64,000 nucleotides of DNA. It comes from Enterococcaceae bacterium OF42-14pH9A. GTDB lineage: Bacteria; Bacillota; Bacilli; Lactobacillales; Enterococcaceae. Each line of letters opens with the position of its first letter. Position 1 is the first letter of the stretch. The notes under the pieces are model-generated. The model was not told the DNA's origin. It made no database searches and saw only the letters and a program-made list of their open reading frames with translations. The stretch covers positions 310,001 to 374,000 of the forward strand of contig JAQEYU010000003.1 in the NCBI GenBank assembly GCA_027692465.1. The letters are read 5' to 3'. A program made the translations under genes and the position numbers. Of this stretch, positions 26,331 to 35,783 are shown one piece after another.

Positions 26331-26360
26331 TTGTAGGATCACCGGGGAAACCGGTATACT
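26331..26360 (+). promoter_or_regulatory. Probable promoter for the hydrolase gene
   Basis: TTGTAG, an 18-base spacer and TATACT are seen. The -10 element lies 23 bases before the start codon, giving a short leader. Confidence 0.5.
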
Positions 26361-26383
26361 ATTCCTGAAAGCAGGTGTGGCGG

Positions 26384-27109
26384 ATGAAAAAACGAACCAA
26401 AGTAATCAGTGGGCTGCTGGCGGGGATTGGCACCCTGGCTGTCGGTGGCACGCTTTGGCTGCAGCGAAGTATCAAAAAACCTTCAGGAGCAGCTGAGCAG
26501 GCAATCAGAGGCGCATTGAAACAAGAAGAAGGCTGGTATTTTCCCAGTCTGAAAGATGACCTGCCGTTGGTGATTGTTTATCCTGGAGCGCTAATCGATG
26601 TCCGAGCTTACAGCATTTGGGCGGAAAAACTAGCGGACGTCGGTTATCCGGTTTTTCTGGTAACGATGCCTTTGGAGCTTGCCCTACTGGCTCCGCAGCG
26701 GGCTGAAAAGGTTTTGAACCGATTTTCTGAACGGAATTATGTGATTGGTGGGCATTCATTGGGGGGCTTCACAGCTTCCGGAGTAGCCGCACAGCGTCTG
26801 GAAGCGGACGATTCTCGCTTGAAAGGCGTTTTTTATCTGGCTTCTTATACGGACGATGATGTAATTTTACAAAACAGTGACTTGGCTTCTTTGGTTGTCA
26901 CCGGCTCCAAAGACAAGGATATCAAGGAAAAAGATGTACTGGAAAAAAAGCATTCCTATCCGAAAAACAGCCGCTTTTACTCCATTAACGGCGGCGACCA
27001 TCTGGGGTTTGCCAGTGTGGCCGGTCATCAAGGAAAAGCCCTGCCGGAGCAGCAACAGCAGCAACAAGTGGCAGCGCTGTTGAAAGATTGGTTGGAGACG
27101 ATTCGATAA
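26384..27109 (+). CDS. Alpha/beta hydrolase, membrane-anchored
   Basis: The product is 241 residues, starting MKKRTKVISGLLAGIGTLAV. The N-terminus has one hydrophobic segment (about 8-25) without a lipobox cysteine, so the enzyme is probably membrane-tethered and extracellular. The nucleophile elbow GGHSLGGF is near residue 124, an acidic residue candidate lies in VVTGSKDKDI, and the catalytic His is in NGGDHLGFA near residue 205. The pattern fits the 'alpha/beta hydrolase, carboxymethylenebutenolidase-like' group; the substrate is unknown. A run of six glutamines encoded by mixed CAG/CAA codons sits near residue 225, just before the last helix. Confidence 0.85.
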   Translation: MKKRTKVISGLLAGIGTLAVGGTLWLQRSIKKPSGAAEQAIRGALKQEEGWYFPSLKDDLPLVIVYPGALIDVRAYSIWAEKLADVGYPVFLVTMPLELALLAPQRAEKVLNRFSERNYVIGGHSLGGFTASGVAAQRLEADDSRLKGVFYLASYTDDDVILQNSDLASLVVTGSKDKDIKEKDVLEKKHSYPKNSRFYSINGGDHLGFASVAGHQGKALPEQQQQQQVAALLKDWLETIR

Positions 27110-27186
27110 ATGACCGAATTTTGTAAAGAAAAAGTAAATCGCAGGGGCCGAAATCCGCGAAACAACAAGAAAAACAGCGGGAATGG

Positions 27187-27215
27187 TTGAGCTTTCAGAA
27201 AAAATGTGTTATAGT
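27187..27215 (+). promoter_or_regulatory. Promoter of the rimP-nusA-infB operon
   Basis: TTGAGC, a 17-base spacer and TATAGT are seen. The predicted start is near 27222, so the hairpin at 27240 lies about 18 bases into the transcript. Confidence 0.65.
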
Positions 27216-27239
27216 TTACAACGGTAATGATACTTTGTG

Positions 27240-27269
27240 GAGTGAGGGATTTTTTCCCTCACTCTTTTT
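27240..27269 (+). terminator. Leader terminator, candidate attenuator of the nusA operon
   Basis: GAGTGAGGGA and TCCCTCACTC form a perfect 10-bp stem around a short T loop, followed by TTTTT. It lies between the promoter and the rimP ribosome binding site, so every transcript from 27187-27215 must read through it. This is the arrangement expected for autoregulation by NusA-stimulated termination. Confidence 0.75.
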
Positions 27270-27315
27270 AATGAAAAGCGTCGTTTACGAAATATGCAAA
27301 AGGAGGCGAAGTCAA

Positions 27316-27789
27316 TTGAGCAGCGTGATCGAAACGGTGACCGGATTGGTAACACCGATTTTGGAGGAAAAGCATTTTGAGTTGGTGGATATCGAGTTTT
27401 TGAAAGAAGGCAAGAGCTGGTTTTTACGAGTGTTTATTGATAAAGAAGGCGGTATCGATATCGAAGAGTGTGCCTATGTCAGTGAGCGCTTGAGCGAAGA
27501 ATTGGATGCCTGTGACCCGGATCCCATACCCCAAGCGTACTTCTTGGAGGTATCGTCTCCCGGAGCTGAACGGCCTTTGAAAAAAGAAAGTGATTACGAG
27601 CGGGCACAAGGAGAGTATATCCATGTTTCCTTGTACCAACCAGTCGACGGAGAAAAGCAGTACGAAGGATTTTTGGAATCTTTTTCTCCGGAAGAATTGA
27701 CATTGAAGGTGAAGATCAAAACCAGAGTCAAAGATGTGACGATTGATCGTAAAAACATCGCCAAGGCTCGTTTAGCCATTCAATTTTAA
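27316..27789 (+). CDS. rimP: Ribosome maturation factor RimP
   Basis: RimP is 157 residues and assists 30S subunit maturation. The start is TTG at 27316, 9 bases after AAAGGAGG; the longer in-frame ATG start at 27187 would run through the promoter and leader hairpin and was rejected. The N-terminal domain has [20 protein letters not shown] (about 21-40) and the family core [16 protein letters not shown] near residue 85. The C-terminal Sm-like domain runs from about 95. It is the first gene of the operon, 17 bases upstream of nusA. Confidence 0.94.
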   Translation: MSSVIETVTGLVTPILEEKHFELVDIEFLKEGKSWFLRVFIDKEGGIDIEECAYVSERLSEELDACDPDPIPQAYFLEVSSPGAERPLKKESDYERAQGEYIHVSLYQPVDGEKQYEGFLESFSPEELTLKVKIKTRVKDVTIDRKNIAKARLAIQF

Positions 27790-27806
27790 GACGGAGGAAT
27801 CAGACA

Positions 27807-29123
27807 ATGAGTAAAGAAATGTTGAACGCATTGGACGCTTTGGAAGCGGAAAAAGGCGTATCAAAAGAGATCGTCATTGAAGCGCTGGAAGCAGCTTTGG
27901 TTTCTGCCTACAAGCGTCATTACGGCCAAGCCCAGAATGTCGAAGTGGAATTCGATCAGAAAAAAGGCGATATCCACGTCTATTCGGTCAAAGAAGTAAC
28001 AGAAGAAGTGATGGATTCCCAATTGGAAGTGTCTTTGAAAGAAGCATTGAAGATCAATCCGGCCTACGAGACCGGTGACAAGATCCGTTTTGAAGTTACC
28101 CCCAAAGATTTCGGTCGCATCGCAGCGCAAACTGCTAAACAAGTCATCTTGCAACGGGTACGAGAAGCAGAACGCAACATCATTTACAACGAGTTCTCTC
28201 AGTACGAAAAAGACATCATGCAAGGGATCGTGGAACGCCAAGACAACCGCTATATCTATGTGAACTTGGGCAAGATCGAGGCAGTTCTTTCCAAACAAGA
28301 TCAGATGCCGAACGAATTTTATCAACCTCACGATCGGATCAAGGTTTATGTTTCACGAGTGGACAACACTTCAAAAGGACCACAGGTTTTCGTGAGCCGC
28401 AGCCATCCGGATCTTTTGCGGCGGTTGTTTGAACAAGAAGTACCGGAAGTCTATGACGGAATCGTTGAAATCGTCAGCATTGCCCGGGAAGCCGGTGACC
28501 GTTCCAAAGTTGCCGTGCGTTCCAATGATCCAAACGTGGATCCGGTTGGTACTTGTGTCGGTCCGAAAGGGTCTCGTGTTCAGGCAATCGTCAATGAACT
28601 GAAGGGCGAAAACATGGATATCGTAGAGTGGGACGAGGATCCGGCGATTTTCATCGCCAACTCCCTTAATCCGGCAGAAGCGGTAGACGTGATCTTCGAT
28701 TTGGAAAATCCGAAAGCTTGTACTGTCGTAGTACCGGATTACCAGTTGTCGTTGGCTATCGGAAAACGGGGTCAAAATGCCCGCTTGGCTGCCAAGTTGA
28801 CCGGTTTCAAAATCGATATCAAGTCTGAATCCGATATGGAAGAGTTCTATGCCAAGTTGGAAGAAGGCGACTACATCGATGCCGGTGAAGAGTTCGAGTC
28901 TCTCGAAGAAGCCTTGCAGGAAGAAGTTCACGATGAAGCGATTGCTGCAACGGATCTGACCAGCGATGAATATGAAGAAATCGCTTTTGAAGAAGGCGCA
29001 ACTGTGGCGGATGCTGAGACGCAAGCAACTGAAGATCTGGCAGCTGAAGAAGAAGCAGTTGCCGAAGCGGAAGCTGCTGAAGTTGATGCTGAAACTGCGA
29101 CCGATGAAGATGAGGAAGTCTGA
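27807..29123 (+). CDS. nusA: Transcription termination/antitermination factor NusA
   Basis: NusA is 438 residues and binds RNA polymerase to modulate pausing, termination and antitermination. It has an N-terminal polymerase-binding domain (1-125), S1 domain (about 135-200; IMQGIVERQDNRYIYVNLGK), KH1 (about 230-295; DPVGTCVGPKGSRVQAIVNE) and KH2 (about 300-345; LSLAIGKRGQNARLAAKLTG). From about residue 365 the tail is a strongly acidic Glu/Ala/Asp-rich extension, longer than in Bacillus NusA. The start follows ACGGAGGAATCAGACA. It could act on the leader hairpin at 27240-27269 to control its own operon. Confidence 0.96.
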   Translation: MSKEMLNALDALEAEKGVSKEIVIEALEAALVSAYKRHYGQAQNVEVEFDQKKGDIHVYSVKEVTEEVMDSQLEVSLKEALKINPAYETGDKIRFEVTPKDFGRIAAQTAKQVILQRVREAERNIIYNEFSQYEKDIMQGIVERQDNRYIYVNLGKIEAVLSKQDQMPNEFYQPHDRIKVYVSRVDNTSKGPQVFVSRSHPDLLRRLFEQEVPEVYDGIVEIVSIAREAGDRSKVAVRSNDPNVDPVGTCVGPKGSRVQAIVNELKGENMDIVEWDEDPAIFIANSLNPAEAVDVIFDLENPKACTVVVPDYQLSLAIGKRGQNARLAAKLTGFKIDIKSESDMEEFYAKLEEGDYIDAGEEFESLEEALQEEVHDEAIAATDLTSDEYEEIAFEEGATVADAETQATEDLAAEEEAVAEAEAAEVDAETATDEDEEV

Positions 29124-29135
29124 GGGGTGACCGCG

Positions 29136-29432
29136 ATGAAAAAACGCAAAGTACCTTTGAGAAAATCCGTTGTATCCGGTGAGATGCTTCCCAAAAAGGA
29201 GCTGATCCGGATTACCCGCTCAAAAGAAGGTGTCGTTGCGATCGATCCCACCGGTAAAATGGCCGGCAGAGGCGCCTATGTCGCGATTGAACCTGCCGAG
29301 GTTCAAAAAGCTTGGGATAAACGAATTTTAGACCGCGTGCTGGAAACTGAATTAACAGATGCCTTTTACCAGGAGCTGTTGGATTATGTCAGCCATCAAA
29401 AAGCACGGCGGGAGTTGTTTGGCAATGAATGA
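29136..29432 (+). CDS. ylxR: YlxR family RNA-binding protein
   Basis: The product is 98 residues, starting MKKRKVPLRKSVVSGEMLPK after GGGGTGACCGC. The DUF448/YlxR fold is recognised by PKKELIRITRSKEGVVAIDP and the GRGAYV box near residue 46. The usual MCVGC-type N-terminal cysteines of many YlxR proteins are missing here, as in several lactic acid bacteria. YlxR binds RNA; a role as RNase P modulator (RnpM) has been proposed in Bacillus. It is 12 bases after nusA and overlaps ylxQ by 8 bases. Confidence 0.92.
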   Translation: MKKRKVPLRKSVVSGEMLPKKELIRITRSKEGVVAIDPTGKMAGRGAYVAIEPAEVQKAWDKRILDRVLETELTDAFYQELLDYVSHQKARRELFGNE

Positions 29433-29727
29433 AGACAGATTGTTGAATATGCTGGGTCTGGCAATGCGAGCCGGTAAACTGGTGACAGGAGAGGAAGCGG
29501 TCGTCAAAGAAATCCGCACTCAAAACGCCGAACTGGTCTTTGTGGCCCAAGACGCAGGTAAAAATACCCATAAAAAGATTCAAGACAAAAGCAACTATTA
29601 CGAGGTCGCCTTTTTTGACGGGCTCACTCAGGCTGCCATCAGTCATGCTATCGGTCGTTCGCGAACAGCGATAGCCGTGATGGATCAGGGGTTTGCCAAG
29701 AAAATGAAGGAATTGATCCAAGGTTAG
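29425..29727 (+). CDS. ylxQ: YlxQ, L7Ae/L30e family RNA-binding protein
   Basis: The product is 100 residues, starting MNEDRLLNMLGLAMRAGKLV. The L7Ae/L30e/Gadd45 fold is evident: LGLAMRAGKLVTGEEAVVKE, then LVFVAQDAGKNTHKKI, and AIAVMDQGFAKKM. These proteins bind kink-turns in RNA; the cellular target of YlxQ is not settled. The start overlaps the end of ylxR, preceded by GGGAG, which suggests coupled translation. It lies directly upstream of infB with a gap of about 108 bases. Confidence 0.92.
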   Translation: MNEDRLLNMLGLAMRAGKLVTGEEAVVKEIRTQNAELVFVAQDAGKNTHKKIQDKSNYYEVAFFDGLTQAAISHAIGRSRTAIAVMDQGFAKKMKELIQG

Positions 29728-29835
29728 TCAGGCTGCAACAGTCAGCTGTGAAATAGATCCGAGCACCGCTTTAACGCTTCGGAGAGACACGCTGGTAATC
29801 TGCCGTTGCGGCACATTTACGAGGAAGGTGATTGC

Positions 29836-32655
29836 ATGGGGAAAAAACGAATTTATGAACTTGCAAAAGAAATCAATCGATCCAGTAAGGAACTTGTGGA
29901 TAAAGCACAGGCACTGGGCTTTGATGTGAAAAATCACATGGGAGCTATTTCCGATAATGAAGAAAAACAGCTGCGTCAAGCAGTGTCAGGAGGAAATAAT
30001 TCCAAACCCGCACCAAAAGCTCAAGCTGCTGCTCCCAAACCTGCAACCCAACAACCTGCTAACCAAACAAACGATGCTCAGGAAAAACCGGAGCATAAAA
30101 AATTCGTGACGCAACGGAATAATCCAAAATTCCAAAATCGCAACAAGGACACCCGCAGCCAAGGTGGTCAAAGTCAAGGAAACCGTCAAGGTGGACAAGG
30201 GCAAGGCAATCGTCAAGGCGGCGGTCAAAACCAAAATCGCAGCGGCAATCAGCAAAACCGTGGCGGTCAAACTCAGGGCGGCCAGGGTAACCAAAACCGT
30301 CAGGGAGCACAAGGCGGTCAAAATCGCCAAGGCGGCTACCAAGGCAATGCCAACAACCAAAATCGTCAAGGCGGCAGCCAAAACCGCAACCAGCGCCGAG
30401 ATCGCAACGATCGCAATGATCGCCGGGATCAACAGCCGCGGACCCAAACTGCTCAACAAGCACAACGTCCACAAGGCGCAGCTAAAATGAGTGCGTTGGA
30501 ACGAGCTAAAAACCGGGCAGCTGAAATCGAAAATGAATCACAACAACAGCGTCAGCGTCAACAGCGTCGCAGTGAACAACCAAAAGCTGCCGACAACAAA
30601 CCGAAACAACAAGAGCGCCGCAATCAAGGCAGTCAGGCACCAGTCAAGAAGGCTCCGGCTATTCCTGCGGTACCAAAAGAAGTCTTGCAGCAGCAAACTG
30701 AGCAGCCGAAACAGACGGATGCAAAACCGAAGAAAGAATTCCGTGACAAGAAGGACAAATTCGAGTCTCGGGAACGCAGCTTTGGAGGCGGCAACAATTA
30801 CAACAATAATAACCGCCGTAATAAGAAAAAAGGCAAGAAGGGCAGACAGCAGGTCGCACAAAAACCGGCTGTGCCGCCGCGTAAATTCCGTGAACTGCCG
30901 GAAGTCTTGGAATACACTGAAGGCATGAACGTTGCTGAAATTGCTAAGAAAATCTATCGTGAGCCTGCCGAAATCATCAAGAAACTCTTCTTGATGGGTG
31001 TCATGGTCAACCAGAATCAGCCGTTGGACAAAGATACGATCGAATTGCTGGCGACCGACTACGGCATCGAAGCGCAAGAGAAAGTGCAAGTTGATATTGC
31101 TGATATCGACAAGTTCTTTGAACCGGAAGAAGTCAATGAAGCTAATCTGGTACCGCGTCCGCCGGTAGTGACTATCATGGGTCACGTCGACCATGGGAAA
31201 ACGACCTTATTGGATACTTTGCGTCATAGTCGTGTCACCAGTGGCGAAGCCGGCGGGATCACCCAGCATATCGGGGCCTATCAGATTGATATCAACGGTA
31301 AGCCAATCACATTCCTGGATACACCGGGACACGCGGCCTTTACCAGCATGCGTGCTCGAGGGGCGTCCATCACCGATATCACAATCTTGGTAGTCGCAGC
31401 CGACGACGGTGTGATGCCGCAAACCATTGAGGCGATCAACCATGCCAAAGCAGCCGGTGTACCGATCATCGTTGCAGTCAACAAAATTGACAAACCGGGA
31501 GCAAATCCTGACCATGTCATGCAGGAACTCAGCGAATACGAACTGATTCCGGAAGCTTGGGGCGGCGATACGATCTTCGTACAGATCTCGGCTAAATTCG
31601 GACAGAACATCGAAGAATTGCTGGAAATGATCTTACTGGTAGCAGAAGTAGAAGATCTGAAAGCTGATCCGACTGCCCGCGCTATCGGGACCGTAATCGA
31701 AGCCCGTTTGGATAAAGGCAAAGGTCCGGTTGCGACTCTGCTGGTTCAAAACGGTACCTTGAAAGTCGGCGATCCAATCGTGGTAGGAAATACCTTTGGG
31801 CGTGTCCGGGTAATGACGAATGATATCGGTCGTCGCGACAAGACAGCTGGGCCAGCGACACCGGTGGAAATTACCGGTTTGAACGATGTGCCGCAAGCCG
31901 GCGATCACTTCGTTGTTTTTGAAGACGAAAAAACGGCACGGGCTGCCGGTGAAGAACGGGCAAAACGGGCTATGGTGGAACAACGAGCTTCTTCCAGCCG
32001 CGTGACTTTGGACAACTTGTTCGAATCACTGAAAGAAGGCGAACTCAAAGAAGTCAATGTCATCATTAAAGCTGACGTTCAAGGTTCGGCTGAAGCGTTA
32101 GGCGCTTCCCTGAAGAAGATCGATGTAGAAGGGGTTCGTGTCAACATCGTCCATTCTGCAGTCGGCGCTATCAATGAAAGCGATGTGACCTTGGCCGCGG
32201 CTTCAAATGCCATCATCATCGGGTTCAATGTGCGTCCGACCCCACAAGCCAAACAACAGGCTGAAAGTGAACAGGTGGACATCCGTTTGCATCGCATCAT
32301 CTACAAAGCAATCGAAGAAATCGAAACAGCGATGAAAGGGATGTTGGATCCTGAGTTTGAAGAAAAAATCACCGGTCAAATGGTGGTTCGTGAAACTTAC
32401 AAGGTATCCAAAGTTGGCACCATCGCCGGTTGTTTCGTTACAGACGGCTTCATTCGTCGTGACAGTGGTGTCCGCGTGATTCGTGACGGTATTGTGATCT
32501 ACGAAGGTCAATTGGCCAGCTTGAAACGCTTCAAAGACGATGTGAAAGAAGTTCGTCAAGGTTTCGAATGTGGTGCAATGATCGATAAATTCAATGATTT
32601 GAAAACAGATGACGTGATCGAAGCGTATATCATGGAAGAAATCAAACAAGACTGA
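29836..32655 (+). CDS. infB: Translation initiation factor IF-2
   Basis: IF-2 is 939 residues and recruits fMet-tRNA to the 30S subunit as a GTPase. The start after GAGGAAGGTGATTGC gives [20 protein letters not shown], the IF2_N domain. Residues about 100-200 are an extreme Gln/Gly/Asn/Arg low-complexity linker with repeated GNRQGG and NRQGG units. A second IF2_N domain lies near 358-410, then the G domain ([14 protein letters not shown] near residue 449; [15 protein letters not shown]), domain II, IF-2 domain 3 and the C-terminal initiator-tRNA-binding domain. The linker is longer and more biased than in most species. Confidence 0.97.
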   Translation: MGKKRIYELAKEINRSSKELVDKAQALGFDVKNHMGAISDNEEKQLRQAVSGGNNSKPAPKAQAAAPKPATQQPANQTNDAQEKPEHKKFVTQRNNPKFQNRNKDTRSQGGQSQGNRQGGQGQGNRQGGGQNQNRSGNQQNRGGQTQGGQGNQNRQGAQGGQNRQGGYQGNANNQNRQGGSQNRNQRRDRNDRNDRRDQQPRTQTAQQAQRPQGAAKMSALERAKNRAAEIENESQQQRQRQQRRSEQPKAADNKPKQQERRNQGSQAPVKKAPAIPAVPKEVLQQQTEQPKQTDAKPKKEFRDKKDKFESRERSFGGGNNYNNNNRRNKKKGKKGRQQVAQKPAVPPRKFRELPEVLEYTEGMNVAEIAKKIYREPAEIIKKLFLMGVMVNQNQPLDKDTIELLATDYGIEAQEKVQVDIADIDKFFEPEEVNEANLVPRPPVVTIMGHVDHGKTTLLDTLRHSRVTSGEAGGITQHIGAYQIDINGKPITFLDTPGHAAFTSMRARGASITDITILVVAADDGVMPQTIEAINHAKAAGVPIIVAVNKIDKPGANPDHVMQELSEYELIPEAWGGDTIFVQISAKFGQNIEELLEMILLVAEVEDLKADPTARAIGTVIEARLDKGKGPVATLLVQNGTLKVGDPIVVGNTFGRVRVMTNDIGRRDKTAGPATPVEITGLNDVPQAGDHFVVFEDEKTARAAGEERAKRAMVEQRASSSRVTLDNLFESLKEGELKEVNVIIKADVQGSAEALGASLKKIDVEGVRVNIVHSAVGAINESDVTLAAASNAIIIGFNVRPTPQAKQQAESEQVDIRLHRIIYKAIEEIETAMKGMLDPEFEEKITGQMVVRETYKVSKVGTIAGCFVTDGFIRRDSGVRVIRDGIVIYEGQLASLKRFKDDVKEVRQGFECGAMIDKFNDLKTDDVIEAYIMEEIKQD

Positions 32656-32674
32656 GTCTGAGCTTTTGATAACC

Positions 32675-32754
32675 TACCGAGGAAGCGGGAGTCTTTGGAC
32701 CGAATCCGATCAACAGATCGGTTGCCGGATCCGGATTGCTGTCTTCCTCCGGTA
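32675..32754 (+). other. Inverted-repeat structure between infB and rbfA
   Basis: TACCG-AGGAAG pairs with CTTCCT-C-CGGTA at the outer edge, with an inner CCGATC-AACA-GATCGG tetraloop hairpin. It occupies the middle of the 192-base gap before rbfA. There is no T run, so it is not a standard terminator; it may be a processing site or a leader structure. Function unknown. Confidence 0.4.
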
Positions 32755-32847
32755 CTATTCTTTTGATGGGTACAGCAGAGCAATCAGCAGTTATTTGCAG
32801 CGTCGTCTGGTATTTATTTGCAAATTCATGATTGGAGGACATGACTT

Positions 32848-33195
32848 ATGGCGAACTATCGTGATCGTCGTGTTGCCCATGAAATTTTGCGGGAAGTCAA
32901 CGACATTTTGCGTAAGCGGGTGCGGGATCCCCGAGTCCAGGACGTGACTATCACTGACGTTCGGGTTACCGGTGATCTGCAGCAGGCAACGATTTATTAC
33001 AGCATTCTGTCGGACTTGGCATCTGATCGAGACAAGGCCCAAAAAGGCTTGGAAAAAGCCAGCGGTCTGATCCGAAGAGAGCTGGGACAGCGCTTGAGTT
33101 TGTACAAGACTCCCGAACTGTTCTTTGAAGTAGATGCTTCCGTACAATACGGCAACAAGATCGACCAAATGCTTCGTGACTTGAACAAAGAGTAA
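32848..33195 (+). CDS. rbfA: 30S ribosome-binding factor RbfA
   Basis: RbfA is 115 residues and binds free 30S subunits to mature the 5' end of 16S rRNA. It has the single KH-like fold: [20 protein letters not shown] at the N-terminus, [20 protein letters not shown], and a C-terminal [20 protein letters not shown]. The start follows TTGGAGGACATGACTT. It ends the operon and is followed by a terminator; truB and ribF, which often follow in Firmicutes, are not here. Confidence 0.95.
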   Translation: MANYRDRRVAHEILREVNDILRKRVRDPRVQDVTITDVRVTGDLQQATIYYSILSDLASDRDKAQKGLEKASGLIRRELGQRLSLYKTPELFFEVDASVQYGNKIDQMLRDLNKE

Positions 33196-33245
33196 CGGAG
33201 TACAGTTTACGGCTTCGAAGGTTATTTCAGCCTTCAAAGCTTTGA

Positions 33246-33272
33246 AAAAGGCCCTCACTCGGGGGCTTTTTT
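33246..33272 (+). terminator. Terminator after rbfA
   Basis: AAGGCCC pairs with GGGGGC(TT) around TCACTC, followed by six Ts. A second AAGGTT/AGCCTT hairpin lies just upstream. Confidence 0.75.
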
Positions 33273-33460
33273 CATAGGCAAAAGATGACGCACCTTTGAA
33301 ACGGATCAGGAATCAAAAAAAGGCGCGCAGGACAAAGGATCAGTTAAGGATTAGTTGAGGAAAAGCAGGTTTGACTACGGCCGTGAGCTTCTGCGGTTCT
33401 TTGAGAGATCAGAAAGATTAAATAACTCTTATCTGAGGAAGACTCGCTGTCTTAAAGTCT

Positions 33461-33488
33461 TTTGCTTTTATCCTTTGTATGATATGAT
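33461..33488 (+). promoter_or_regulatory. Probable promoter of clpX
   Basis: TTTGCT, a 16-base spacer and TATGAT are seen. The leader is about 95 bases and has a 7-bp ATCGAGC/GCTCGAT hairpin just before the ribosome binding site. I see no CtsR heptad (GGTCAAA) tandem. The remaining bases 33273-33460 hold nothing I can name. Confidence 0.45.
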
Positions 33489-33588
33489 TTACTAAGACTG
33501 TTTTGAATCAATCTATTCCACTCGTGACGGAGCCTGGAAGAAATATATCGAGCTTTCTGATGAATGCTCGATCCAAGGAGTGAAAACC

Positions 33589-34836
33589 ATGTACGATAAT
33601 CCTAACAGCAATGACACAGTACGCTGTTCATTCTGCGGCAAGACACAAGAAGAAGTGCGTAAAATCGTGGCTGGTCCGGGTGTTTATATTTGTAACGAGT
33701 GTATCGATCTCTGCAAAGAGATCATCGACGAGCAGCTGTATGAAGACGCCGTCCGTGAATTTATGGAAGTACCGAAACCACAAGAACTCTTGGCGATTTT
33801 GAACGAATACGTCATCGGTCAGGAACGGGCGAAAAAAGCCTTGGCAGTTGCCGTTTACAATCATTACAAACGTGTAAATGCCGAAACCACGTCACCGGAT
33901 GATGTCGAATTGCAAAAGAGTAATATCTGCCTGATCGGGCCGACCGGTTCCGGGAAGACCTTTTTGGCACAAACGTTGGCCCGCTCGCTGAACGTTCCGT
34001 TTGCAATCGCGGATGCGACCAGCTTGACTGAAGCCGGTTATGTGGGAGAGGATGTCGAAAATATCCTCTTGAAGCTGTTGCAGGCAGCAGACTACAACGT
34101 GGAACGGGCTGAAAAAGGGATCATCTATATCGATGAGATCGACAAAATCGCCCGCAAGAGTGAAAATGTCTCTATTACGAGAGATGTTTCCGGTGAAGGG
34201 GTACAGCAGGCTTTGCTGAAGATTCTGGAAGGAACAGAAGCCAGTGTTCCTCCTCAAGGCGGACGTAAACACCCTCATCAGGAAATGATCCAGATCGATA
34301 CCACCAATATTTTGTTCATCGTCGGTGGTGCGTTTGACGGAATTGAAACGATTGTGAAGAACCGGATGGGAGAAAAGACAATCGGGTTTGGAACAGACAA
34401 CAAGAAAATCGCTGAAGGGGAAAGTGTCATGAAACACATCATCCCCGAAGATCTTCTGAAATTCGGGTTGATTCCGGAATTTATCGGTCGCCTGCCGGTG
34501 ATGGCAGCGTTGGATAAATTGACCAACGATGATTTGGTGCGGATTTTGACAGAACCCAAAAATGCCCTTGTGAAACAATATAAAAAGCTGTTGTCACTGG
34601 ATGAAACAGCGCTTGAATTCGAACCGGAGGCATTGAAGGCGATCGCCGACAAAGCAATCGAGCGCAACACCGGTGCTCGGGGGCTGCGTTCCATCATCGA
34701 AGACATTATGATGGATATCATGTTTGACGTACCGTCTGATGAAAATATCGCCAAAGTGGTGATTACCAAAGAAGCGGTAACAGAAGGCGCTCAACCCAAA
34801 ATCATTTTTACCGAAGAAGAAAAAAAAGCCGGCTGA
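33589..34836 (+). CDS. clpX: ATP-dependent Clp protease ATP-binding subunit ClpX
   Basis: ClpX is 415 residues and unfolds substrates for the ClpP peptidase. The zinc-binding domain is visible with Cys13, Cys16, Cys35 and Cys38 (CSFC, CNEC). Walker A GPTGSGKT is near residue 118, Walker [13 protein letters not shown] near 180, and the ClpP-docking IGF loop appears as KTIGFG near residue 266. I chose the ATG 8 bases after AAGGAG rather than a GTG three codons upstream. clpX followed by engB is a common Firmicute order. Confidence 0.97.
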   Translation: MYDNPNSNDTVRCSFCGKTQEEVRKIVAGPGVYICNECIDLCKEIIDEQLYEDAVREFMEVPKPQELLAILNEYVIGQERAKKALAVAVYNHYKRVNAETTSPDDVELQKSNICLIGPTGSGKTFLAQTLARSLNVPFAIADATSLTEAGYVGEDVENILLKLLQAADYNVERAEKGIIYIDEIDKIARKSENVSITRDVSGEGVQQALLKILEGTEASVPPQGGRKHPHQEMIQIDTTNILFIVGGAFDGIETIVKNRMGEKTIGFGTDNKKIAEGESVMKHIIPEDLLKFGLIPEFIGRLPVMAALDKLTNDDLVRILTEPKNALVKQYKKLLSLDETALEFEPEALKAIADKAIERNTGARGLRSIIEDIMMDIMFDVPSDENIAKVVITKEAVTEGAQPKIIFTEEEKKAG

Positions 34837-34855
34837 TTTGCCGACTATGATTGAC

Positions 34856-34891
34856 GGGATACAAGTCGCAGGATTTGTATCCCTTCTTTTA
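34856..34891 (+). terminator. Terminator-like hairpin between clpX and engB
   Basis: GGGATACAA pairs with TTGTATCCC, followed by TTCTTTT. It may partly separate clpX from engB. Confidence 0.65.
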
Positions 34892-34927
34892 TGGTCTGGT
34901 GACAGCTATCAGAAAGGACGATTTATC

Positions 34928-35515
34928 ATGAAGGTTCACAACGCCGAGATAGTAATCAGTGCCGTTTCTCCGGCACAGTATCCAGAAGGAGACCTGCCGG
35001 AGATTGCTTTAGCCGGGCGCTCCAACGTTGGGAAGTCCTCTTTTATCAATACCCTGATTGATCGTAAAAACCTGGCGCGGACCTCCTCTAAACCGGGTAA
35101 GACCCAGACGCTCAATTTTTATCTGATTGAAAACAGCCTGCACTTTGTCGATGTGCCGGGATACGGGTATGCGAAAGTCTCCAAAACAGAGCGGGCCAAG
35201 TGGGGAAAGATGATTGAGACCTATCTTACCAGCCGTGAGCAGCTGAAAGCCGTCGTTTCTTTGGTGGATCTGCGCCATGCACCCTCACAAGAAGACATCC
35301 AAATGTATCAGTTTTTGAAATATTACGAGCTTCCGGTGATCTTGGTAGCCACCAAAGGAGACAAGATCCCCAGAGGAAAGTGGAACAAGCACGAATCTGT
35401 GATTAAAAAAGCTCTGGAGTTTGATCCGGCAGACGAGTTCATCATCTTTTCTTCTGTGACAAAAGAGGGCAAGGACAAAGCCTGGCAGGCCATTGAAGCG
35501 GCTGTCAAAAAATAA
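34928..35515 (+). CDS. engB: Ribosome biogenesis GTPase YsxC/EngB
   Basis: EngB (YihA/YsxC) is 195 residues, an essential GTPase for 50S subunit assembly. The G1 motif GRSNVGKSS has its lysine at residue 36. The G2 region is [12 protein letters not shown]3 DVPGYGYA, G4 TKGDK (in place of TKxD with Ala) and G5 SSVTKEG. The start follows AGAAAGGACGATTTATC; a 30-codon upstream extension runs through the preceding hairpin and was rejected. Confidence 0.95.
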   Translation: MKVHNAEIVISAVSPAQYPEGDLPEIALAGRSNVGKSSFINTLIDRKNLARTSSKPGKTQTLNFYLIENSLHFVDVPGYGYAKVSKTERAKWGKMIETYLTSREQLKAVVSLVDLRHAPSQEDIQMYQFLKYYELPVILVATKGDKIPRGKWNKHESVIKKALEFDPADEFIIFSSVTKEGKDKAWQAIEAAVKK

Positions 35516-35571
35516 AAGCGCTGGACAGATCTGAGATTGTGATAAAAACGTACCAAAATTTTTAAAAGGAG

Positions 35572-35616
35572 ACCAAAAAAACTGACCCGAACGTTATGCC
35601 GGGTCAGTTTTTTTGG
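35572..35616. terminator. Bidirectional terminator, overlaps end of the 35594 gene
   Basis: AAAAAAACTGACCCG and CGGGTCAGTTTTTTT form a perfect stem with A and T runs on opposite sides, serving engB on the plus strand and the small gene on the minus strand. The last codons and stop of the small gene form one arm. Confidence 0.9.
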
Positions 35617-35761
35617 TCTCTTTTGGTTTGGTCTCCGGATCCAAGAAGCGCTGGAGAGCAGCTTCTTTTTCTTTGTTTTTCTCTGCTTTTTCATCCGGTA
35701 GCAGGGCGAATTCTTCAAACTTGCGGTCCAAAGAATCGTCTCGTTGGAATTTCAGTCCCAT
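35594..35761 (-). CDS. Small charged protein (SPJ_0845-like?)
   Basis: The product is 55 residues, MGLKFQRDDSLDRKFEEFAL then a Lys/Glu-rich helix and an 'LDPETKPKETKKTDPA' tail. It has an excellent ribosome binding site (GGAGGTGAAGGC), its own promoter (35784-35813) and its own terminator, so it is very likely a real gene. The opening 'xxLDxxFEEFA' recalls the short SPJ_0845-type proteins of streptococci and enterococci, from memory and unverified. There is no membrane segment or cysteine. The function is unknown. Confidence 0.8.
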   Translation of the reverse strand: MGLKFQRDDSLDRKFEEFALLPDEKAEKNKEKEAALQRFLDPETKPKETKKTDPA

Positions 35762-35783
35762 TGCCTTCACCTCCGCAAGCCCA

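Noticed and set aside
27187..27315. Longer ATG start for rimP
   Set aside because: It would make the promoter and leader terminator coding; the TTG at 27316 has an excellent AAAGGAGG at the right distance.
30130..30480. Short tandem repeats resembling a CRISPR or minisatellite
   Set aside because: The repeats are in frame and encode the Gln/Gly/Asn-rich linker of IF-2; unit length and spacing are irregular.
33400..33560. CtsR operator upstream of clpX
   Set aside because: No tandem GGTCAAA heptads were found in the clpX leader.
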